A stretch of 64,000 nucleotides of DNA from Novosphingobium sp. ST904. GTDB lineage: Bacteria > Pseudomonadota > Alphaproteobacteria > Sphingomonadales > Sphingomonadaceae. Below, piece by piece: positions 57,035 to 64,000 of this stretch. Made by a program: the position numbers and the translations under genes. The stretch covers positions 1-64,000 of the forward strand of contig NZ_LGJH01000161.1 of the NCBI RefSeq assembly GCF_001298105.1, in the 5' to 3' direction. Position 1 is the stretch's first letter. Each line of letters starts with the position of its first letter. The notes beneath the pieces are model-generated. The model did no database searches, was not told the DNA's origin, and saw only the letters and a program-made list of their open reading frames with translations.

Positions 57035-58017
57035 ATGATCGGGAACGTTCGAAGGCGGGTTGCACTGGGAATGATCGGCAGCGGCTCCATTGTCGGCACG
57101 CTGGGGCCGTTTTCGCACTCGGCCGGGGCTGCATCGCCCGCCGCCGTCACGCCGGGAGCCCCGCCACGGGAAAAGGCCGGCCCCGCCGCGATGAAGCAGT
57201 CCGCGGCGATGCGGCGCGCCTATGCCGACGGTCCATATGGCCAGATCCATTATCTCGATGCCGGAACCGGGCGGCCGCTGGTCATGCTCCATCAGGCGGT
57301 GATGACGGCCAACCAGTTCGATTATGTCTTCGCGCCGCTGATTGCGCGCGGACTGCGGCCGATCGCCATCGACATGCCGGGGTTCGGTCTTTCGGATCGC
57401 ACGCCGTTCGAACCGGCAGTGAGCGATTATGCGCCCGTCGTTCCGGCGGTGCTCGATGCCCTGGGCATAAGCCGCGCTGCGTGGTGGGCCATCATACCGG
57501 GGCGCTTGTGACCAACGAAGTGGCGATTCGCTATCCCGAGCGGGTGAGCGCCAACATCCTTTGCGGCCCGCTTTTCATCAGCGACGAACAACGCGCCGCG
57601 CTGATCGCCGATATCGGCGGGCGGGAGCGGGCCTTTCGTGCCCTGCCTCACGCCGCGCACATGAACCAGCTTGCCGAAGCGCGGGAGCGCTATGCCAATG
57701 GCTCGATCAGCGCGGAGCGGATCAGCGACTATGTCGTCCAGGCCATGCTGGCGGTGCAGCGCGGCGCTTACTGGTACGGCCACAATGCGGGGCTGAACTA
57801 CCGGCAGGAAGAGGCGCTGATGAAGATCACCCAGCCGACCCTGCTGCTCACCAATACCGGGGACATGCTCTATGCGTCCGCGCTGCAGGCGAGGAAAATG
57901 CGGCCGGATTTCGCATTCACCGAACTGGAGGGCGGCGGGATCGACATCGTGGACCAGCAGCCCGGGCCATGGTCCGCCGCGATCGCCGATTTCCTCGCCG
58001 CCGCCGCTATCGACTGA
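57035..58017 (+). CDS. Alpha/beta hydrolase-fold protein with degenerate triad (frame broken)
   Basis: Protein of about 327 residues with a possible signal or anchor (VALGMIGSGSIVGTLGPFSHSAGA). Fold blocks: GQIHYLDAGTGRPLVMLHQAV, LIARGLRPIAIDMPGFGLSD, and later LLTNTGDMLYASALQARKM. A missing base at about 57480 breaks the frame just before the elbow, VVGHHTGALVTNEVAIRYP. The elbow reads G-H-H-T-G in place of G-x-S-x-G, and the final block EGGGIDIVDQQPGPW has Asp where the catalytic His is expected. So it may be a non-hydrolytic member. Start ATG 57035 follows CAGGGGGAG. It converges on uup. Confidence 0.75.
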
Positions 58018-58032
58018 CCGGCGCGGGCGGGC

Positions 58033-59829
58033 CTAACCCTCTACCAGCTCGGCCAGTTCCAGCCAGCGCTCTTCAGCCGCTTCCTTTTCCCTGTTCGCCT
58101 TTTCGATGGCGGTGGTGAGGGCCGCGAATTTCGCCGGGTCGCGGGTGTAGAGCGCGGGGTCGGCCATGGCGTTCTCGTCGCGGGCGATGGCCGCTTCCAG
58201 TTCCTCGATCCGCTTGGGCAGCAGTTCGTAGTCGCGCTGGTCCTTGTAGGAGAGCTTGCCCTTCTTCGGCGGCATCGGCGGCGGGGGGGCGGCATTCTCG
58301 CCCTTCGTCTTGGCTTTCCCTGCGCTCGTGCGTTCGCGGCGCTTGGCCTCCCAGTCGGCATAGCCGCCCGCGATCACGTCGATATGCCCCGAACCGTCGA
58401 GGCCGAGAGTGACGTTGACGGTGCGGTCGAGGAAGTCACGGTCATGGCTGACGATCAGCACGGTGCCGTCGTAATCGGCGATCACTTCCTGGAGCAGGTC
58501 CAGCGTTTCGAGGTCGAGGTCGTTGGTCGGTTCGTCGAGCACCAGCAGGTTGGAGGTGCGGGCGAATTCGCGGGCGAACAGCAGGCGCGAGCGTTCGCCG
58601 CCCGACAGCGTGCCGACTTTCGCCTCGACCAGGCCCGGATCGAACAGGAAGTCCTTGAGGTAGCCCTGGATGTGCTTGCGCACGCCGACCACGTCGATCC
58701 AGTCACCCCCTTCGGCCAGCACGTCGCGGATGCGCATTTCGGGGCTCATCCGGCTGCGCTGCTGGTCGATCACGGTGGCATCGAGCGTGGCTGCGCGCGT
58801 CACCTTGCCATCGTCGGGCTGAAGTTCGCCCATCAGGATCTTGAGCAGCGTGGTCTTGCCCGAACCGTTCGCGCCGACCACGCCGATGCGGTCGCCGCGC
58901 TGGATGCGCAAGTTGAAGTCCTTGATGACCGTGCGCTGGCTATCGCCTTCGCCGAACCGCTTGGTGACGTGTTCGGCGACGATGACCGACTTGGTCTTGC
59001 TGTCGTCCGCCACCACGGCGAGCTTGGCCGCGCCTTGCGGGCCCATCATCGAGGCCCGCTGGGCGCGCATTTCCCAAAGCTTGGCAAGGCGGCCCTGGTT
59101 GCGCTTGCGCCGCGCGGTGACGCCGCGCTCCAGCCAGTGGGCCTCGATCTTGAGCTTGGCGTCGAGCTTCTGGGCGGCGCGCGCTTCCTCGGCGTAGACT
59201 TCGTCTTCCCAGGCCTCGTAGCCGCCGAAGCCGATCTCGCGGCGGCGCAGGCCGCCCCGGTCCAGCCAGAGCGTGGCGTTAGTCAGGCGGGTCAGGAAAG
59301 TACGGTCGTGGCTGATGACCACGAACGCGCCGTTGTAGCGCTGGAGCCAGGATTCCAGCCAGTCGATCGCGGCAAGGTCGAGGTGGTTGGTCGGCTCGTC
59401 CAGCAGCAGCAGGTCGGGTTCGGAGGCGAGGGCGCGGCACAGCGCGGCGCGGCGGCGCTCACCGCCCGATGCGCTCTTCGCTTCGCGTGAAAGGTCGATG
59501 CCGAGCTGGTCGGCAATGGCTTCCACTTCGTGCTGCTGGGGCGCATCGTCGCCGTGGATGGCGAAATCGAGCAGGGTGTCGAAGCCGGTGAAGAACGGGT
59601 CCTGCTCCAGCGTCACCACGCGCGTGCCCGGCTGGACGGAGCGCGTGCCCTTGTCCGCATCCACCGTGCCGGCGATCAGCTTGAGCAGCGTGGTCTTGCC
59701 CGCGCCGTTGCGGCCGATCAGGGCCAGCCGGTCGCGCGGGGCGATGTTGATGTCGAGATCCTGGAAGAGCCAGCCGGAGCCCTGGATGAGGCCGAGGTTT
59801 TCCCAGCTGAGAATTGGTGCAAGTGCCAT
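58033..59829 (-). CDS. uup: ABC-F family ATPase Uup
   Basis: Cytosolic protein of 598 residues with two ABC domains. Walker A GRNGAGKTTLLKL and GANGSGKTTLLKI; signature SASGGERRRAALCRAL and TLSGGERSRLLFAREF; Walker B LLLLDEPTNHLDL and LLVLDEPTNDLDL; a linker between the domains (EEARAAQKLDAKLKIEAHWLER) and a C-terminal coiled coil (KRIEELEAAIARDENAM ... EKANREKEAAEERWLELAE) typical of Uup. ABC-F proteins act on ribosomes; Uup also affects DNA branch-migration. ATG 59829. Confidence 0.93.
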   Translation of the reverse strand: MALAPILSWENLGLIQGSGWLFQDLDINIAPRDRLALIGRNGAGKTTLLKLIAGTVDADKGTRSVQPGTRVVTLEQDPFFTGFDTLLDFAIHGDDAPQQHEVEAIADQLGIDLSREAKSASGGERRRAALCRALASEPDLLLLDEPTNHLDLAAIDWLESWLQRYNGAFVVISHDRTFLTRLTNATLWLDRGGLRRREIGFGGYEAWEDEVYAEEARAAQKLDAKLKIEAHWLERGVTARRKRNQGRLAKLWEMRAQRASMMGPQGAAKLAVVADDSKTKSVIVAEHVTKRFGEGDSQRTVIKDFNLRIQRGDRIGVVGANGSGKTTLLKILMGELQPDDGKVTRAATLDATVIDQQRSRMSPEMRIRDVLAEGGDWIDVVGVRKHIQGYLKDFLFDPGLVEAKVGTLSGGERSRLLFAREFARTSNLLVLDEPTNDLDLETLDLLQEVIADYDGTVLIVSHDRDFLDRTVNVTLGLDGSGHIDVIAGGYADWEAKRRERTSAGKAKTKGENAAPPPPMPPKKGKLSYKDQRDYELLPKRIEELEAAIARDENAMADPALYTRDPAKFAALTTAIEKANREKEAAEERWLELAELVEG

Positions 59830-59981
59830 GGCTGCGCGCCCTACAGGGCAGAGCGGGGGGCTGGCAAGCTGGCGCGCAGGAAAGCGTGGATGTGGGATTT
59901 GGGCAACAGGCGCTTGCTCCTGCCGCCTTCCGGCCACATTCAGGACTTGTTCAAGGCGATGGGGTTAGGCAGCAAGTCGAT

Positions 59982-60305
59982 ATGAACAAGTCCCTTTCCC
60001 TTCTCTTGGTCCCGGTCACGCTGGCACTCGGCGCGTTCGGCATGGTTGCGCCTTCGCTGACCGCGCATGCCGCCGATCCCGGCGGCGAGCAGGGCGAGGT
60101 GCGCCGCGAACGCAAGGCCGGCAACGTCCGCCCCTTGCGCGAAATCGAACGTGAAGTGCTGCCGCGCATGTCCGGAATGCAGTACCTCGGCCCGGAATAC
60201 GATCCCGCCGCCATGGCTTACCGCCTGAAGTTCATCCAGAACGGCAAGGTCTATTTCGTCGATGTCGATGCCCGCACCGGGCGGGTGATCGGGCAATCGC
60301 GATAG
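59982..60305 (+). CDS. PepSY domain periplasmic protein
   Basis: Secreted protein of 107 residues. Signal peptide MNKSLSLLLVPVTLALGAF to AHAAD; then a PepSY-like domain, REIEREVLPRMSGMQYLGPEYDPAAMAYRLKFIQNGKVYFVDVDARTGRVIGQSR, with the family YRLKFI ... VDVDARTG strands. It lies 171 bases upstream of the two-component genes on the same strand and may belong to their regulon or modulate the sensor. ATG 59982. Confidence 0.85.
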   Translation: MNKSLSLLLVPVTLALGAFGMVAPSLTAHAADPGGEQGEVRRERKAGNVRPLREIEREVLPRMSGMQYLGPEYDPAAMAYRLKFIQNGKVYFVDVDARTGRVIGQSR

Positions 60306-60476
60306 AGGTGCAGCGCTGAAATGTGGATGAACCGATCTTGTTCATCTTTACGTTCAGGTTGAAGCGCCTACAGATGAATTTGCAAGCGACGCCGGGGAAC
60401 CTTGGAGTTTTCCGTCGCTTGACGCTTCCGGGCATCCGCCCCATCTCAAGCTCGCTCATCTTAGGGAGAGACCGAA

Positions 60477-61153
60477 TTGCGCATCCTGATCGTCGAGGAT
60501 GAACCCACGCTCGGCAACCAGCTCAAGACCACGCTCGAACAGACCGGCTATGCCGTGGATCTGTCCGTTGATGGCGAGGATGGCCATTTCCTGGGGTCGA
60601 CCGAAGACTATGACGCCGTGATCCTCATCTCGGCCTGCCCGAGATCGATGGACTGACGGTGCTCGGCATGTGGCGCCGGGAAGGGCGGAACTTCCCCGTC
60701 CTCGTGCTGACCGCGCGCGATTCCTGGTCGGACAAGGTGGCGGGCCTCGATGCGGGGGCCGACGATTACCTCGCCAAGCCCTTCCAGACCGAGGAACTGA
60801 TCGCCCGCCTGCGCGCGCTGATCCGCCGCGCCTCGGGCAATACCTCCAGCGAACTGACGGCCGGCGACGTGCGGCTGGATACGCGCTCGGGCCGCGTCAC
60901 GCTGGCCGGCGAACCGGTGAAGCTCACCGCGCAGGAATACAAGCTGCTGTCCTACCTCATGCACCACAAGGGCAAGGTGGTCAGCCGTACCGAACTGATC
61001 GAACATATCTACGATCAGGATTTCGACCGCGATTCGAACACCATCGAAGTCTTCGTGACCCGCATCCGCAAGAAGCTGGGCGCCGATGTCATCACCACGA
61101 TCCGCGGCCTCGGCTACAGCCTCGACGATCCTGCGGAACCCGGCCGCGCTGAA
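60477..61153 (+). CDS. OmpR/PhoP-type response regulator (frame broken)
   Basis: Two-component response regulator of about 225 residues. Receiver LRILIVEDEPTLGNQLKTTL, winged helix LTAQEYKLLSYLMHHKGKVVSRTELIEHIYDQDFDRDSNTIEVFVTRIRKKLG. The phospho-acceptor aspartate sits at the frame break: one G is missing at about 60625, so AVIL-DLGLPEIDGL is out of frame. TTG 60477 is the start after AGGGAGAGACC. No stop is read before the kinase gene; the expected end near 61153 (GRG plus TGA) requires one more lost base. GTTCA direct repeats at 60340 and 60352 precede it. Confidence 0.88.
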
Positions 61154-61177
61154 TCGTCCGCCACGGCGACCGAGCAT

Positions 61178-62577
61178 ATGCAAGACGGGCAGAATCAGAC
61201 AGGAGAAGCCCAGGCCGGGCCGCACGTGAAGGCGGCCAACACGGGCTCTCTCGCGCGGCGCATGATGCTGATCGCGGCTGGATGGATCTTCATCCTGCTG
61301 CTGGTCGGCGGGCTCGCGCTCGACCGCACGCTGACCGGTCTCATCACCCGCAACTTCGACGAACAGCTCGGCTACATGCTCACCGGCATGATCGGCTCGG
61401 CGGAAATCGGGCCGGACGGGGAGGTCTTCTTCATCCGCCCGCTCGGGGACCAGCGTTTCCTGGAGCCGGGGTCGGGCCTTTACTGGCAGATTCGCGCCAA
61501 GGGGCATGAGGATTTCCCCTCGCGCTCGCTGTGGGACCGCAGCCTCAACGTGCCCGAGGACCATTTCGACGCCCAGCCGCACGTCTATGACAGCACCCAG
61601 TTCGCAGGCGAACCGCTGCGCGTGATGGAACGCTCGATCATCCTGCCCGGCAGCGATACGAAGTGGATGTTCACGGTGGCGGCGAGCCGCGTGGACCTCA
61701 ATGACCAGATCAAGATGGTGCGCGGCATTCTCGTCTACAGCTTCGTGGCGCTCGGCTTCGGGTTGCTGCTGATGGCGGGGATGCAGACATGGTACGGCCT
61801 GTTCCCGCTGCGCCACGTCCGCCGCGCCATCCAGAAACTGCGCACCACCGGCGCCAGCCGCGTCACCCAGCCGCTGCCACAGGAAGTGGAGCCGCTGGTG
61901 GAGGAACTCAACGCGCTGCTCGCCCATACCGAGCGGCAGGCAGAGGAAGCGCGCATGCATGCGGCAATCTCGCCCATGCGCTCAAGACCCCGCTGACGGT
62001 GGTGATGAACGCGGCGACGGCCAAGGCGCCGGACCTGTCGGACACGGTGATTCGCGAGGCCGCGGTGATGCGCCGGCAGGTCGATCATCACCTCGCGCGG
62101 GCAAGGGCCGTGGGCCGCCGCGCCGTGGGGCAGTCCCGCGCCGAAGTCTGGCCCAGCCTTGAGGCGGTGCTGCGCGCGGTGGAGCGGCTCTACGACCAGG
62201 CCCGCCTCGATCTCGACGGCAATCACGAGGCCGTGGTGGCCCTGGAAAAGCAGGATCTCGAGGAAATTCTGGGCAATCTCATAGAGAACGCCGCGAAATA
62301 CGGCGGCGGCAGCGTCTTCGTGACCGTCGATCCCGATCGCGCCGCCCCGCTTTGCGAGGTCTGGATCGAGGATGACGGAATGGGCATTCCCGAAGCGGAA
62401 CGCATCCGCATCTTCGATCGCGGCGCCCGCCTCGACACCGGAAAGCCCGGCACCGGCCTTGGCCTTGCCATCGTGCGCGATGTCGTGGAAATCTATGGCG
62501 GCACGGTCGAACTGGACGAGAGTGAGGATCTGGGCGGCTTGCTGGTCAAGCTCAAGCTGCCTCGCGTTCTCGCCTAG
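61178..62577 (+). CDS. PhoQ-like sensor histidine kinase (frame broken)
   Basis: Membrane sensor of about 466 residues. Two transmembrane segments (MMLIAAGWIFILLLVGGLAL and GILVYSFVALGFGLLLMAG) enclose a periplasmic sensor with EVFFIRPLGDQRFLEPGSGLYWQI; then HAMP-like linker and phospho-His in NLAHALKTPLTVVMNA. A missing base at about 61964 puts the His box out of frame with the first part. ATPase motifs: NLIENAAKYGGG, VWIEDDGMGIPE, GTGLGLAIVRDVVEIYGG. Its start is uncertain (ATG 61178 or GTG 61226), as the frame runs on from the response regulator. Confidence 0.87.
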
Positions 62578-62690
62578 TTTTCAAGACCGATCGGCTTCCG
62601 GCGGGATTTTTGGGGGAACCGGCGCAGAGGCGGTTGCGGCTCCCGTCATTCGTCCCCATTGGCGCGGTTTACCAGATCAAGGACACCCTC

Positions 62691-62894
62691 ATGACCGATT
62701 CCATCAATCTTTCGCTGTCGTCGGACGAGATCGAAATCATCGTCGATGCCCTGGAAGTCGATCTCGAAGGCTATGTGGAAGCCGCCAAGGAAGCGCGCGG
62801 CAACAACAACCGCGAAGACGTGACGACCTTCACCGAAGCTGCCACGCGCATCCAGACGCTGATGTCGAAGCTTCAGGATCTGGTCGAGGAATAA
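62691..62894 (+). CDS. Hypothetical small acidic protein
   Basis: Acidic protein of 67 residues, no family recognised. INLSLSSDEIEIIVDALEVDLEGYVEAAKEARGNN and VTTFTEAATRIQTLMSKLQDLVEE read as two or three amphipathic helices. ATG 62691 has AAGGA upstream. It follows the kinase after 113 bases and is followed by a cluster of hairpins, so it may be a free-standing gene. Confidence 0.7.
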   Translation: MTDSINLSLSSDEIEIIVDALEVDLEGYVEAAKEARGNNNREDVTTFTEAATRIQTLMSKLQDLVEE

Positions 62895-62901
62895 GGTTCA
62901 G

Positions 62902-62988
62902 GCAGCCTCGTCCCGGGATCGGCCCGGGACGGCTGCTTCAGGCGCTGCGGGACGCAGCGCGGCCCTTTCCCGGCCGGAGCCGGGAAAG
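62902..62988. repeat. Array of three adjacent perfect or near-perfect hairpins
   Basis: Three hairpins lie end to end between convergent genes: GCAGCC-TC-GTCCCGGG with CCCGGGACGGCTGC (62902-62936, two-base bulge), GCGCTGCG-GGA-CGCAGCGC (62942-62960) and CTTTCCCGGC-CGGA-GCCGGGAAAG (62965-62988). They may be a bidirectional terminator or a REP cluster; none has a U tract. Confidence 0.6.
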
Positions 62989-63037
62989 CGGCAACTTTGC
63001 GGCTTCGATTTTACGAAACGCCGGTTCCGGCCTCGAA

Positions 63038-63340
63038 TCAGGCTTCGTTCTTGGCGCGTTCGTGGTGGCGGATCACTTCGTCGATGATGAAGCGGATGAA
63101 TTTCTCGCCGAAATCGGGGTCGAGATTGGCCTCTTCCGCCAGGTTGCGCAGGCGCGCGATCTGGCGCTCCTCGCGGCCGAGGTCGGAGGCGGGCAGGTCG
63201 TTCTGCGCCTTGTAGGCGCCAACGGCCTGCGTGATCCGAAATCGTTCGGCCAGCATGTGGATCAGGGCGGCATCGATATTGTCGATACTCGACCGGAAGC
63301 TGGCGAGAACGGGGTCGGCTGCGGGAGTGTCCTGAGTCAT
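63038..63340 (-). CDS. Chorismate mutase (AroQ class)
   Basis: All-helical enzyme of 100 residues turning chorismate to prephenate for Phe/Tyr synthesis. Catalytic residues of the AroQ type are seen in SFRSSIDNIDAALIHMLAERFRITQAVGAYKAQNDLPASDLGREERQ, the arginines and the lysine in GAYKAQ included. ATG 63340 is preferred; an in-frame start at 63400 would add twenty residues. It diverges from the polyprenyl synthase gene. Confidence 0.9.
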   Translation of the reverse strand: MTQDTPAADPVLASFRSSIDNIDAALIHMLAERFRITQAVGAYKAQNDLPASDLGREERQIARLRNLAEEANLDPDFGEKFIRFIIDEVIRHHERAKNEA

Positions 63341-63448
63341 CGGCAGGTCCGCTAGCACGGCTTGGCGGCCTCTTCCAGTCGGCCCGTTCCACCATTCCAT
63401 GGCATTCGCTCTTGCGTTACGGACGCCGAACGCGCAATGCGCGGGTCG

Positions 63449-64000
63449 ATGAGTGCCGATGTCATTCCCCTGCGCGCACGCGGGTCGCAGCCCACCCTCG
63501 CTCCCATGCTGGCGCTTACCGCCCCCGGCATGAACAGCGTCAACGCCGTCATTCTTGACCGGATGCAGAGCGAAATTCCGCTCATCCCGGCGCTAGCCGG
63601 GCATCTGATCTCGGGTGGTGGCAAGCGAATGCGCCCGATGCTGATGGTCGCCGCCGCGGAACTGTGCGGCTACCAGGGCGCGCGCCATCACAAGCTGGCC
63701 GCCGCCGTGGAATTCCTCCACACCGCCACGCTGCTGCATGACGACGTCGTTGACGGTTCCGACATGCGCCGGGGCAAGGCCGCCGCCAATATCGTGTTCG
63801 GCAACCCGGCGACGGTGCTGGTGGGTGACTTCCTGTTCACCCGCGCCTTCGAGCTGATGGTCGAGGACGGCAGCCTCAAGGTCCTCAAGATCTTCTCCAA
63901 GGCCAGCTCGATCATCGCCGAGGGTGAGGTCGACCAGTTGACCGCCCAGCGCCGGATCGAGACGAGCGAGGAACACTACCTCCAGATCATCGGCTCCAAG
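63449..64000 (+). CDS. Polyprenyl diphosphate synthase, partial (window end)
   Basis: Trans-prenyltransferase, first 184 residues only; the gene runs past the window. The first aspartate-rich motif is complete: FLHTATLLHDDVVDGSDMRRGK (DDxxD), and GGGKRMRPMLM is the isopentenyl-diphosphate site. Sequence fits octaprenyl/decaprenyl diphosphate synthases that supply ubiquinone side chains. ATG 63449 is the first suitable start; the other ATG nearby at 63436 is out of frame. Confidence 0.93.
   Translation, partial: MSADVIPLRARGSQPTLAPMLALTAPGMNSVNAVILDRMQSEIPLIPALAGHLISGGGKRMRPMLMVAAAELCGYQGARHHKLAAAVEFLHTATLLHDDVVDGSDMRRGKAAANIVFGNPATVLVGDFLFTRAFELMVEDGSLKVLKIFSKASSIIAEGEVDQLTAQRRIETSEEHYLQIIGSK

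Noticed and set aside
1-64000. Insertion sequences, prophage, integrase or attachment sites
   Set aside because: No transposase, integrase or phage structural motif is seen in any frame, and no tRNA gene was found besides the tmRNA.

Overview
The window is high-GC DNA with the gene content of an alphaproteobacterium of the Sphingomonadales, most like Novosphingobium/Sphingobium. The grounds are a circularly permuted two-piece tmRNA with tag ANDNEALALAA, the lptD-surA-pdxA-rsmA order, a large TonB-dependent receptor inside a catabolic cluster, and many family III CoA-transferases and SDRs. This placement is inferred from gene content and was not tested by phylogeny.

Layout. 1-1.7 kb: two unrecognised small proteins in DNA that looks less GC-rich than the rest, then a palindromic dispersed repeat. 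1.7-24 kb: a catabolic island. Its core is a tightly packed minus-strand operon (16506 down to 8062: amidohydrolase, Rieske oxygenase, SDR, two CaiB/BaiF CoA-transferases, luciferase-like flavin oxidoreductase, DUF35 protein, thiolase-fold protein). It diverges from a plus-strand operon of ferredoxin, cytochrome P450, SDR and TonB receptor. Around the core lie a third CoA-transferase, more SDRs, a VOC protein, a LacI regulator, a membrane acyltransferase, an alpha/beta hydrolase and a flavin reductase. 24-31.1 kb: LysR plus the distal valine pathway (mmsA, lipoprotein, isobutyryl-CoA dehydrogenase, 3-hydroxyisobutyryl-CoA hydrolase, enoyl-CoA hydratase, mmsB). 31.1-34.7 kb: small Cys-rich protein, NUDIX, two TPM proteins, LemA, MscL. 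34.7-35.1 kb: tmRNA. 35.2-48 kb: housekeeping genes (malate synthase G, PilZ protein, rsmA, pdxA, surA, lptD, pepA, holC, ndk). 48-55.8 kb: a C4-dicarboxylate module (dctD, dctB, then divergent dctA, porin, malic enzyme). 55.8-64 kb: MocA oxidoreductase, degenerate alpha/beta hydrolase, Uup ABC-F ATPase, PepSY protein with a two-component system, chorismate mutase and the start of a polyprenyl diphosphate synthase.

How the genes may work together. The island looks like uptake (TonB receptor), oxygenation (P450 and Rieske sharing one ferredoxin), dehydrogenation (SDRs), CoA activation by CoA transfer (no acyl-CoA ligase is present), and carbon-carbon cleavage by a thiolase-fold/DUF35 pair. The thiolase-fold protein has no visible nucleophilic cysteine, so a retro-aldolase of the Ltp2 type is more likely than a thiolase. 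The substrate is not evident. The dct module couples outer-membrane entry, inner-membrane symport and decarboxylation of malate.

Sequence quality. At least 23 single-base frame breaks interrupt otherwise intact genes, including housekeeping genes (surA, pdxA) and the two-component system. Most are apparent one-base deletions in GC-rich stretches. I read them as sequencing or assembly indels, not real pseudogenes, and report the restored gene extents.
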